A stretch of DNA of 21,599 nt, from positions 1 through 21,599 of the forward strand of contig JAUHXN010000016.1 of the NCBI GenBank assembly GCA_030426865.1, read 5' to 3'. This DNA is from a bacterium. Lineage in GTDB: Bacteria > Bacteroidota > Ignavibacteria > Kapaibacteriales > UBA2268. Positions 8,175-14,632 of the stretch are shown piece after piece. How positions within the stretch are numbered: position 1 is the first letter of the stretch; each line of letters starts with the position of its first letter. The notes under the pieces were generated by a model, which had not been told where the DNA came from, did no database searches, and worked only from the letters and a program-made list of their open reading frames with translations. The position numbers and the translations under genes are program-made.

Positions 8175-8254
8175 TCCAAAATAGTTTGGATATTATAAAT
8201 AAATTTTTAAATTGCATTCAACGGTATTATTCTTTAACCTAACATACTAAGGAG
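8175..8254 (+). promoter_or_regulatory. Candidate promoter and leader of the HU gene
   Basis: The 181-base gap before the HU gene holds no gene. It contains TTTG at 8185-8188 and, 19 bases later, TAAATTG at 8208-8214, a near match to the Bacteroidota -33 TTTG / -7 TAnnTTTG promoter with one T missing. TTTG lies inside a perfect inverted repeat, TCCAAA-ATAG-TTTGGA (8175-8190), which could be an operator or chance. A strong Shine-Dalgarno AAGGAG at 8249-8254 stands 9 bases before the ATG, fitting a highly expressed gene. Confidence 0.4.
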
Positions 8255-8263
8255 TTAACAAGT

Positions 8264-8548
8264 ATGAACAAATCAGAACTAATTGACGCAGTTGCAAAAT
8301 CAACTGATATGACAAAAGCTGCTGCAGAAAGAGCTATCAATAGCACTATCGCAGAAATCTCTAAAGAGCTTAAAGGCGGCGGTGATGTACGTCTAATCGG
8401 TTTCGGAACTTTTTCTGTAGCTCAAAGAGCTGCTCGTAAAGGTGTAAACTTACAAACTGGTAAGCCAATGAAAATAGCTGCTAAAAAAGTTGCTAAATTC
8501 AAGCCAGGTAAAGCACTTGCTGAATCTGTAAATGGTAAAAAGAAATAA
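8264..8548 (+). CDS. HU-family histone-like DNA-binding protein
   Basis: Small nucleoid protein that binds and bends DNA as a dimer. At 94 aa it has the normal HU length, with the helical base (MNKSELIDAVAK) and the signature IGFGTFSV at 45-52. The arm reads ARKGVNLQTGKPMKI, where residue 63 is Leu. In canonical HU/IHF the arm is RNPxTG and Pro63 intercalates between DNA base pairs; here the codon is TTA, so the intercalating proline is missing. A basic tail (NGKKK) closes the protein. It has its own leader with a strong ribosome binding site and is followed at once by an intrinsic terminator, so it is monocistronic. HU versus IHF subunit cannot be separated by sequence alone; HU is favoured by context. 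Confidence 0.95.
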   Translation: MNKSELIDAVAKSTDMTKAAAERAINSTIAEISKELKGGGDVRLIGFGTFSVAQRAARKGVNLQTGKPMKIAAKKVAKFKPGKALAESVNGKKK

Positions 8549-8571
8549 TCTTTTTCTACAGAGCAAATAAT

Positions 8572-8599
8572 AGCCGTTCATTAGAGCGGCTTTTTTTTT
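8572..8599 (+). terminator. Strong intrinsic terminator after the HU gene
   Basis: An 8-bp stem (AGCCGTTC / GAGCGGCT, one G-U pair) with loop ATTA is followed directly by nine T residues at 8591-8599. It starts 23 bases after the HU stop and isolates the HU transcript from pyrB. Confidence 0.93.
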
Positions 8600-8628
8600 A
8601 TATTTGATTTTTTTAATTAGGTTGATTT

Positions 8629-9519
8629 TTGAAAGATTTATTCTCCATTGAACAACTCAGCATAAATGAAATAAATGAAATACTTCAAATTGCTTCTGAG
8701 TTTAATCTAAACTATGTGTCTGATGAATTTAGTCAAAAAAGATTAGTCCTCGCTTTTTTTGAAAATTCTACTAGAACAAAACTTTCATTTGAAATAGCAG
8801 CTAAGAATCTTGGGTTACAAGTCATTGATTTTATGTCTGAATTAAGTAGTATTCGAAAAGGTGAATCACTTGTTGAAACTTTACGTACTCTTGAGTCAAT
8901 GGGGGTTGATATAGCTGTTGTTAGAAATAGTGAAGAGGGGACAGCTAAAATGTTAGCTAATCAACTAAGTATGTCTATATTAAATGCAGGTGATGGAATA
9001 AATGAACACCCGAGTCAGGCATTATTAGACGCACTTACTTTAAAAGAAATATATGGTGAGCTTGAAGATTTTAATATTACTATCTGTGGTGATATACTTC
9101 ACAGTAGAGTAGCTAGATCAAATATTGAATTATTATCAAAATTCGATGTTAACATATCACTATGCGCTCCTAAAGAATTATTAGGTAATAGTTTTAATTC
9201 GTATAATCATTATGATAATATTGATGAAGCAGTTCAAAATTCTGATGTAGTTATGTGCCTCAGAATCCAAAAAGAAAGAATGGAACAAACTGAAGTTCCC
9301 AATTTCAGTGATTACTATGAAAAATATGGGTTTAAAAAAACACATTTTGAAATGAATAAAGATATATTATTGATGCACCCTGGACCAGTGAATTATAATG
9401 TAGATATAGAAGATGGGCTTCAGAATCATGATAGATGTCTTATTAATAATCAAGTAAAAAATGGCGTTTTAACACGAATGGCAATTTTAAAGAAAATATT
9501 GAATGGCATTGGAAAATAA
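8629..9519 (+). CDS. pyrB: Aspartate carbamoyltransferase catalytic chain
   Basis: Catalyses the first committed step of pyrimidine synthesis, carbamoyl phosphate plus L-aspartate to N-carbamoyl-aspartate, in the cytoplasm. Carbamoyl-phosphate binding motif STRT is at 47-50, the active-site loop Lys at 77 (SIRKGES), HPSQ at 127-130, HSRVARS at 158-164, the aspartate-binding LRIQKER with R212 and Q214, and HPGPVN at 250-255. At 296 aa it is near the family norm. Start: an in-frame stop lies 6 bases upstream and no ATG occurs near, so TTG at 8629 is the only start that keeps the conserved N terminus LFSIEQLS. No regulatory chain gene (pyrI) or other pyr gene is adjacent. The stretch after HPGPVN reads YN where many bacterial enzymes have RG. 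Its 3' end overlaps prmC by 17 bases. Confidence 0.93.
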   Translation: MKDLFSIEQLSINEINEILQIASEFNLNYVSDEFSQKRLVLAFFENSTRTKLSFEIAAKNLGLQVIDFMSELSSIRKGESLVETLRTLESMGVDIAVVRNSEEGTAKMLANQLSMSILNAGDGINEHPSQALLDALTLKEIYGELEDFNITICGDILHSRVARSNIELLSKFDVNISLCAPKELLGNSFNSYNHYDNIDEAVQNSDVVMCLRIQKERMEQTEVPNFSDYYEKYGFKKTHFEMNKDILLMHPGPVNYNVDIEDGLQNHDRCLINNQVKNGVLTRMAILKKILNGIGK

Positions 9520-10357
9520 AGTTTGGCGAATTATAGATATTATTAATTGGTCTAAAGATTATCTAGAGAAGCATAATGTTGATTCGCCAAGATTGACAAT
9601 TGAATTGATGCTAACTCATGTTTTAAATATAGAAAGAATAAAACTCTATACCGATTATGACAAGCCACTTTCTGAGTCGGAATTGTCTGTTATAAAATCA
9701 ATGATACAACAAAGGATTAAACGATATCCTTTACAATATATACTCGGACAGGTGGAATTTTATGGTAGTAAATTCATAGTAAATCAAGATGTACTTATAC
9801 CAAGACCAGAAACGGAAGAGTTAGTCGATAAAGTAATTAATGAAAACAACATTAATAATGATTATAAAATTCTCGACATTGGAACTGGTTCCGGATGTAT
9901 AGCAATAAGTTTGGCTAAGAAATTTGTAAATTCTACAATAACCGCTATTGATAACTCAACTTCAGCATTAAAAGTAGCAAAGCAAAATTCGATTGATTTA
10001 GGTATTGAGAATGTTAAGTTTGCGTACGCAGATATTCTTACAACTGAGCCTAAGTTGAAATATGATATAATAGTATCTAATCCACCTTATGTTTCGAATT
10101 CTGAGATGAATGAATTAGAACCAGAATTAAGTTTCGAACCAAATTCAGCTTTAACAGATAGTAGTGACGGATTAGAATTTTACAGAAGATTTGTAACTAT
10201 TTTCAAGAATATATTGTCTATAGATGGAGTCTTCTACTTAGAGTTAAATAGTTCTCTAGCTAGAGAAACAGAAAAATTATTCGCAAGTGAATATAAAATT
10301 GAAATAATCAGGGATCTATTTGATAAACCAAGAATACTAAAAGGTAGTTTAAGTTAA
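9503..10357 (+). CDS. prmC: Peptide chain release factor N5-glutamine methyltransferase
   Basis: SAM-dependent enzyme that methylates the glutamine of the GGQ motif in release factors RF1 and RF2, raising termination efficiency. The N-terminal helical release-factor-binding domain spans about 1-85 and leads into VLIPRPETEEL (97-107), the link typical of PrmC. The SAM-binding motif I is LDIGTGSGCIA (124-134), and the substrate-glutamine motif NPPY is at 193-196. Length 284 aa is normal. The ATG at 9503 lies within the end of pyrB (17-base overlap); TTG at 9509 is an alternative with little effect. No terminator is evident after it; a 131-base AT-rich gap precedes the STAS gene. Confidence 0.95.
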   Translation: MALENKVWRIIDIINWSKDYLEKHNVDSPRLTIELMLTHVLNIERIKLYTDYDKPLSESELSVIKSMIQQRIKRYPLQYILGQVEFYGSKFIVNQDVLIPRPETEELVDKVINENNINNDYKILDIGTGSGCIAISLAKKFVNSTITAIDNSTSALKVAKQNSIDLGIENVKFAYADILTTEPKLKYDIIVSNPPYVSNSEMNELEPELSFEPNSALTDSSDGLEFYRRFVTIFKNILSIDGVFYLELNSSLARETEKLFASEYKIEIIRDLFDKPRILKGSLS

Positions 10358-10417
10358 TATTCTGTTAATTTATTTATTAACTTATCCACCTGAAGGGATT
10401 TTCGGTAAATAAAATAG

Positions 10418-10454
10418 TATTTTTGATAATAAATAAATAAATTGCGTAATGTTT
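10418..10454 (+). promoter_or_regulatory. Candidate promoter region before the STAS gene
   Basis: The 131-base gap between prmC and the STAS gene contains a perfect TAnnTTTG box (TATTTTTG, 10418-10425) but with no convincing -33 box upstream of it. Alternatively TTTTG at 10421-10425 pairs with TAATGTTT at 10447-10454 after 21 bases. The stretch TTGATAATA at 10423-10431 is shared with the well-formed promoter at 17270-17278. Either reading would start a transcript for the TonB cluster; neither is certain. Confidence 0.3.
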
Positions 10455-10488
10455 AAAAAGTGCGTTTGCAAATAATTACCATTTGATA

Positions 10489-10824
10489 ATGACTCAAATA
10501 TTAGTTGAAAAAGAAGAAAATGTTCGATTTCTTCGTCTTGCTGGGAGATTTATTGGAGGTGATGAAACTGATGCACTGCGTAGCAAGCTAATCCAATTAT
10601 CTGATAATGATTTGATAATTGATTTAAGTAAAGTTACTTATATGAATTCGACTGCATTAGGTATATTAATATCTGCACAGTCCAATTTTATCACTAAAGG
10701 TAACCAAATTGTGTTAGTAAATGCTTCTGATTCTGTCAGAGATGTATTGAACTTAACACAATTAAATTTAGTATTTAAAGTACTTAGTACTTATGAAGAA
10801 GCAAAAAATATTATTAATAATTAA
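10489..10824 (+). CDS. STAS-domain protein, anti-sigma factor antagonist type
   Basis: Single-domain STAS protein of about 111 aa, like SpoIIAA/RsbV, which in partner-switching pathways binds an anti-sigma or other regulator and is switched off by serine phosphorylation. The conserved loop is TYMNSTALGILI, with S54 (then T55) at the position of the SpoIIAA phosphorylation site. LIIDLSKV before it and KGNQIVLVNAS after it fit the fold. ATG at 10489 is chosen over TTG at 10483, which would add only two residues; neither has a clear Shine-Dalgarno. No anti-sigma kinase or PP2C phosphatase is adjacent. It lies 20 bases upstream of exbB, so it is probably the first gene of the TonB operon. Fold is secure; partner is unknown. 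Confidence 0.88.
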   Translation: MTQILVEKEENVRFLRLAGRFIGGDETDALRSKLIQLSDNDLIIDLSKVTYMNSTALGILISAQSNFITKGNQIVLVNASDSVRDVLNLTQLNLVFKVLSTYEEAKNIINN

Positions 10825-10844
10825 TTTAATTTAGTAGGAGTATT

Positions 10845-11627
10845 ATGAAGAACTTGTTCAATATCATAGTAATTGTTCTTGCACTAGTATTATCATTTGC
10901 ATTTTATTACGGTGTAATGGGTAATCCGGATGGATTTAATGATCCTTTAACAAAACATGAGCCAATAGCTGGTAATATTATGGCAACAATATATACTGGT
11001 GGTCCACTAGTAGCATTATTGATGTCTTTTATCTTAATTGGTATTACATTTAGTATTGAAAGATTCCTTTCTATTACTAAAGCACAGGGTAAAAATGACC
11101 CTGAAAAGTTCGTAAAAGAATTATCTGGTTTACTTTCTCAAGGTGACATTGATGGTGCAGTTGCATTATGTGATACACAAAGAGGTAGTATTGGTAATGT
11201 AATGAGAGCTGGTATAGAAAGATTTAAAGAAGTTCAGAATGACCCAGAATATTCTGCTCCTGCAAAAATTTCAGAAGTTCAAAGAGCAATTGATGAGCAA
11301 ATGAATTTGGAGACTCCATTATTAGAGAAAAACCTTGTAATATTATCTACTGTTGCATCAATTTCAACGATGGTTGGTCTATTAGGTACAACTCTTGGTA
11401 TGATTAGAGCATTCCAGGCTCTTGCAGAAAGTGGAACAGTATCCGCGACTCAGCTATCTATTGGTATCTCAGAAGCACTTTACAATACTGCTGGTGGTTT
11501 ATTAGGTGCGATTATTGCAATTGTAGCTTATAACTTCTTTACAACAAAAGTTGATAATTTCGTGTATGTAATTGATGAAGGTATCCTTAGTGTAACTGAA
11601 ATCTTTACAAGTATGGTAAGAAAATAA
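10845..11627 (+). CDS. exbB: ExbB/TolQ/MotA-family proton channel subunit
   Basis: Inner-membrane subunit of the proton-driven motor that, with ExbD, energises TonB. It has 260 aa. Predicted helices are at about 5-24, 50-72, 164-186 and 208-232; the first is an extra N-terminal helix relative to the three-helix E. coli ExbB. The large cytoplasmic loop (73-163) contains GDIDGAVALCD and the family motif around NLVILSTVASISTMVGLLGTTLGMI (163-187), followed by GISEALYNTAGGLLGAI in the last helix. A Shine-Dalgarno TAGGAG at 10835-10840 precedes the ATG. Two ExbD genes and two TonB genes follow directly, so ExbB is a better name than TolQ or MotA; no tolB, pal or flagellar genes are present. Confidence 0.93.
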   Translation: MKNLFNIIVIVLALVLSFAFYYGVMGNPDGFNDPLTKHEPIAGNIMATIYTGGPLVALLMSFILIGITFSIERFLSITKAQGKNDPEKFVKELSGLLSQGDIDGAVALCDTQRGSIGNVMRAGIERFKEVQNDPEYSAPAKISEVQRAIDEQMNLETPLLEKNLVILSTVASISTMVGLLGTTLGMIRAFQALAESGTVSATQLSIGISEALYNTAGGLLGAIIAIVAYNFFTTKVDNFVYVIDEGILSVTEIFTSMVRK

Positions 11628-11647
11628 ACCTTTAAAGGGGAATTAAT

Positions 11648-12157
11648 ATGCCAAAAGTTAAAAAGAAAAGAGTCGGTTTTGTGATTGATATGACACCTTT
11701 GGTGGATATCACATTTCTACTTCTTACATTCTTTATGTTTACAGCTAAGTTCAAATCTGAAGCTGAAGCCGAGCAAAAGTTTTTCATAGAAAGACCATTA
11801 GCTTCTGCGGATACATCAAAGCTTCCCGAACAAGACTTAGCTATAGTAAAGATAGCATTTCCTGATTCTACTAAGCAAGATACTTCATATTTTTATGAAA
11901 TGACTAATGAAACTGATTGGGTAGCTGTTAAATCTGGAATAGAAGGATTGACGCCTGAGCAAATGCAAGGCGCACAATTGCAAGTTTCAATAGAGACTTT
12001 AGAAGCATTGATAAAACGTACATATGTTGTGAACTCGGAGACTTCTATGGCTATAGATGCTGATAAGAGTATAAGATTCAAATGGGTTTCGGATGCTATG
12101 GAAGTGCTAAGTACTAATAAGTTCACGAAATTTAATTACGTAACTAAGAAAAGATAA
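11648..12157 (+). CDS. exbD: ExbD-family biopolymer transport protein (first copy)
   Basis: Single-helix partner of ExbB with the proton-carrying aspartate. A short basic N terminus (MPKVKKKR) leads into the helix DMTPLVDITFLLLTFFMF (14-31), with D20 in the position of E. coli ExbD D25. The periplasmic part is 169 aa in total, longer than E. coli ExbD (141 aa), and ends in a beta-alpha region near FKWVSDAMEVLSTNKF. AAGGGG at 11635-11640 gives a good Shine-Dalgarno. The helix DNA is nearly identical to that of the second copy downstream although the periplasmic domains are unrelated at a glance. Two ExbD copies with one ExbB are common in Bacteroidota TonB clusters and may form a mixed ExbD dimer in the pore. 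Confidence 0.92.
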   Translation: MPKVKKKRVGFVIDMTPLVDITFLLLTFFMFTAKFKSEAEAEQKFFIERPLASADTSKLPEQDLAIVKIAFPDSTKQDTSYFYEMTNETDWVAVKSGIEGLTPEQMQGAQLQVSIETLEALIKRTYVVNSETSMAIDADKSIRFKWVSDAMEVLSTNKFTKFNYVTKKR

Positions 12158-12162
12158 TAGAT

Positions 12163-12180
12163 TTTAGTATTTATACTAAA
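12163..12180 (+). repeat. Inverted repeat between the two exbD genes
   Basis: TTTAGTA / TACTAAA form a perfect 7-bp stem with loop TTTA, starting 6 bases after the exbD1 stop and ending 4 bases before the AAGGAG ribosome binding site (12185-12190) of exbD2. The stem is AT-rich and there is no T tract, so it is not a terminator; it could affect mRNA processing or exbD2 translation. Confidence 0.4.
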
Positions 12181-12197
12181 TATTAAGGAGTAATATT

Positions 12198-12779
12198 ATG
12201 GCTGGTGGTGGTTCTTTAGGCGGCGGAGGTCGCTCAAAAAGAGGAAAATCGTCCAAAAGAAAAGCTAAGAAAAGAGTTGGTTTTGTATTAGATATGACGC
12301 CTTTGGTGGATATCACATTCCTACTTCTTACGTTCTTTATGTTTACAACTACTATGGCAACTCCTCAGGTGATGGAAATGAAAGTTCCACCTGAGATTGA
12401 CGTTCCGGTAGAAGTAAAAGAATCTCAACTATTAAGTATTCTTATTGATGATGAAGGAAATTTATATTACTTCAGAGCTCAAGAAGAAGCTGAAGAGTTG
12501 AAAATGAAAGATTTAAGAAACTTAGCAATTAAAGAGAATTTGAATCAAATTAATGACTTGATTATTGTTTTAAAAGTTTCTGATAATGTAGACTATGGTA
12601 CTGTAGTAGAGGCTTTAGATGAATTGAATTTAGCTGAAGCTGGTATAGTAGATGAAATGAGAGTTAATCGTAATCAACCAAATTTTGAAAGAAAAAGAAA
12701 GTTTACAATTGCTGATTTCACTGATGACGACAGAGAGAAAATAGGTATAACAGTTCCAGAAACTGGAGGTAGTGAATAA
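12198..12779 (+). CDS. exbD: ExbD-family biopolymer transport protein (second copy)
   Basis: Second ExbD paralogue of 193 aa. A glycine-rich then strongly basic cytoplasmic N terminus (MAGGGSLGGGGRSKRGKSSK, KAKKR) precedes the helix DMTPLVDITFLLLTFFMF (32-49), with the proton-carrying aspartate at D38. The periplasmic part has an ExbD-like domain (QLLSILIDDEGNLYY, LIIVLKVSDNVDYGTVVEALDELNLA) and an acidic C-terminal tail. AAGGAG at 12185-12190 is a strong Shine-Dalgarno. Its stop shares a base with the tonB1 start (TAATG), implying coupled translation with TonB. It fits the standard ExbD domain better than the first copy, so it may be the conventional partner and the first copy the specialised one; this ranking is inference. 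Confidence 0.93.
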   Translation: MAGGGSLGGGGRSKRGKSSKRKAKKRVGFVLDMTPLVDITFLLLTFFMFTTTMATPQVMEMKVPPEIDVPVEVKESQLLSILIDDEGNLYYFRAQEEAEELKMKDLRNLAIKENLNQINDLIIVLKVSDNVDYGTVVEALDELNLAEAGIVDEMRVNRNQPNFERKRKFTIADFTDDDREKIGITVPETGGSE

Positions 12780-13555
12780 TGTCTGTAAAAGTAGTTCCAA
12801 TCCCTCAACGTAACGAATACGGTGCGTTAGAGCTAAAAACATACATTAATAAATCTACTGTTCGTGGATTTATAATTACTGCATCTTTACTTTTATTATT
12901 TTTGATTTACCATTTAATTAGTGGGTCAATCGAAAATTCAGCTAATGATGTACCTTTAGCACCTATTTCACAAACAGATTTAATTAATATAGATGCACCT
13001 GCTGAAGATTTAGAAGCTGCGCCGCCTCCCCCTGCTCCAGAGCAGATTGTGGCTGGTCCTGCTGCTAGAGCTGGTACACCCACACCAATACCTGACGCTG
13101 AGATTGCTCCAGATTTGCAAGATTTTGCGGATATGGATGTGTTAGATAGAGCATCTGCTGCTGGTGGTGATGGAGTAGATATGGGTGATTTTGCTAATAA
13201 TATTGATTGGGAAGGCGAAGGTGTAAAGGTTGAGACTAGAGAAGCTGAACCCGATCCAGGTGATTTTATTCCTGTTGAGAAACAACCAGGGATGGATATA
13301 GCTGAACTTCAAAAATTAGTTGAATATCCTAAATTAGCAAAAGAAGCTGGTGTAGAAGGTAGGGTTATTGTAAAAGCTTTAATAGATGCAGATGGTAAAG
13401 TAAGAAAGACGTTAGTTGAATATACTGATAACTCTCTATTGAACCAAGCAGCTATTGACGCAATTAAAAATTACAAAAAATTTACTCCTGCTATACAGAA
13501 TAATAAACCAGTTATGGTATGGATTTCAATACCGTTAAGGTTTAAACTTAGATAA
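12779..13555 (+). CDS. tonB: TonB energy transducer, first copy
   Basis: Bridges the periplasm and transfers ExbBD energy to outer-membrane TonB-dependent receptors. The 258-aa protein has a cytoplasmic head (1-30, containing YGALELK at 14-20), a membrane helix (31-48), a linker with APPPPAPEQ and further prolines and acidic residues (about 60-170), and a C-terminal TonB domain (172-258). That domain has the usual VEYPKLAKEAGVEGRV, then LIDADGKV, then FTPAIQNNKPVMVWISIP and the terminal FKLR. It starts inside the exbD2 stop (TAATG). A strong terminator follows 30 bases after its stop, so it ends the main transcript. Family is certain; the receptor it serves is not encoded here. Confidence 0.94.
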   Translation: MSVKVVPIPQRNEYGALELKTYINKSTVRGFIITASLLLLFLIYHLISGSIENSANDVPLAPISQTDLINIDAPAEDLEAAPPPPAPEQIVAGPAARAGTPTPIPDAEIAPDLQDFADMDVLDRASAAGGDGVDMGDFANNIDWEGEGVKVETREAEPDPGDFIPVEKQPGMDIAELQKLVEYPKLAKEAGVEGRVIVKALIDADGKVRKTLVEYTDNSLLNQAAIDAIKNYKKFTPAIQNNKPVMVWISIPLRFKLR

Positions 13556-13585
13556 AAGTTCTACATAAGTGTAACCTTTTTAATG

Positions 13586-13618
13586 AAAAATGCCTCTATA
13601 TAACACAGAGGCATTTTT
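13586..13618 (+). terminator. Intrinsic terminator between tonB1 and tonB2
   Basis: A perfect 12-bp inverted repeat (AAAAATGCCTCT / AGAGGCATTTTT) encloses a 9-base loop. The left arm begins with five A and the right arm ends with five T, so the hairpin could act in both directions, though no opposing gene exists. It covers an in-frame ATG at 13590, which argues against that ATG as the tonB2 start. Confidence 0.88.
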
Positions 13619-13643
13619 AAATTTATATAAAGAGGTACACGAA

Positions 13644-14429
13644 ATGAAAAAGTTGAATAATTGGTCTTACGGAGCAGTAGAATTAAAAGGTCAGATTAAT
13701 AGTTCTACATGGAAAGGATTTGTACTTAGCTTAATGTTCTTTATGGTATTTGGTCTTTCAATATCCTCATTACATGAATTAATTAATGAAGATGAAAAAA
13801 CTGAAGTCAAAGATATCCCTATTACTGTTGTTTCTAATTTTAAGTTAGAATCAATGGAAGAACAAGTTAATAGTGGTGGTGAAGGTGCTAAACAATCAAA
13901 TTCTTCAACTGAAGAAATTGCTAACAATCAAAAGTTTACTGAACCACTTGATTTACAAGTAACTAACGCATCTATATTTGATGTAAATATAAATACAGAT
14001 GATTTAGTAAAAAACATAGGAAATGCTCTTGGTGGTGATATAAATGCAGGTGGGAATAATGCAAGTTCCATAGTTAATACTAATAGATCCCAAAGTGGTA
14101 ATGGTAACGATGGTAATGATATAACAAAAGAATTTGTTTATCAAGAAATGCAAAAATTTCCTAGTATGGATTATGATAAGATTAGAAAATCAGTCAATTA
14201 TCCTAGTCAAGCAAAGGCACTAAATCTGAGTGGAGTAGTTCATATAGCAGTATTAATTGACAAAACAGGGAAATTGGCAAAAAGTTATATTTATAGTTCG
14301 ACTAATTCGTTGTTTAATGAAGAAGCATTAAAAGCTGTAAGAAATTATAATGATTTCTCACCAGCGGTACATAATGAAAGAACAGTAGATTGTTGGATAA
14401 TAATCCCAATTAAATTTCAATTAAGATGA
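13644..14429 (+). CDS. tonB: TonB energy transducer, second copy
   Basis: Paralogue of the preceding TonB. ATG at 13644 is chosen because AGAGG at 13631-13635 stands 8 bases before it and because the upstream in-frame ATG at 13590 lies inside a terminator hairpin; the protein is then 261 aa. Cytoplasmic head with YGAVELK (9-15) and SSTWKGF mirrors the first copy. A membrane helix spans about 25-44. The linker (45-173) is rich in Asn, Ser, Gly and Asp and nearly free of proline, unlike normal TonB. The C-terminal domain (174-261) matches the first copy: VNYPSQAKALNLSGVV, LIDKTGKL, DFSPAVHNERTVDCWIIIP and terminal FQLR. Its stop overlaps the next start as ATGA. Confidence 0.9.
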   Translation: MKKLNNWSYGAVELKGQINSSTWKGFVLSLMFFMVFGLSISSLHELINEDEKTEVKDIPITVVSNFKLESMEEQVNSGGEGAKQSNSSTEEIANNQKFTEPLDLQVTNASIFDVNINTDDLVKNIGNALGGDINAGGNNASSIVNTNRSQSGNGNDGNDITKEFVYQEMQKFPSMDYDKIRKSVNYPSQAKALNLSGVVHIAVLIDKTGKLAKSYIYSSTNSLFNEEALKAVRNYNDFSPAVHNERTVDCWIIIPIKFQLR

Positions 14430-14632
14430 TAAATGATGTAATTAACTATAGTATCCGAGTTTTAATAATCCTTTTAGGATTACTATTCGTAAGTGGATAT
14501 ATTATGCCTGAGGACTCTGATCCTACGATGATGAGAGTCTTTGGTGCTGTATTCGTATTATTTGGATTTTATAGATTAGCTTTATATAGAGCAAATAAAA
14601 AAAGATACAAATCAAAAAATAATGAAAAATAA
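14426..14632 (+). CDS. Small two-helix membrane protein, hypothetical
   Basis: A 68-aa protein that I cannot assign to a named family. It has two hydrophobic helices, about 9-26 (SIRVLIILLGLLFVSGYI) and 36-54 (MRVFGAVFVLFGFYRLALY), joined by a short acidic turn (PEDSDP), and a strongly basic C-terminal tail (KKRYKSK). By the positive-inside rule both ends would be cytoplasmic. It is overlapped on both sides: ATGA with tonB2 and 11 bases with the PstS-like gene. Tight coupling between a TonB and a periplasmic lipoprotein suggests an accessory or assembly role in this envelope complex; that role is inference. Confidence 0.75.
   Translation: MINDVINYSIRVLIILLGLLFVSGYIMPEDSDPTMMRVFGAVFVLFGFYRLALYRANKKRYKSKNNEK

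Noticed and set aside
10364..10390. Inverted repeat GTTAAT...ATTAAC followed by TTATCCACC, close to a DnaA box, in the gap before the STAS gene; considered as origin or DnaA-regulated site
   Set aside because: Only one near-match box, no cluster, no dnaA, dnaN or gidA nearby and only 131 bases of gap. Not enough for an origin claim.
13590..13643. Longer TonB2 start at ATG 13590
   Set aside because: It lies inside a perfect terminator hairpin, has no ribosome binding site, and the added residues do not resemble the TonB1 head, while ATG 13644 has AGAGG at good spacing.
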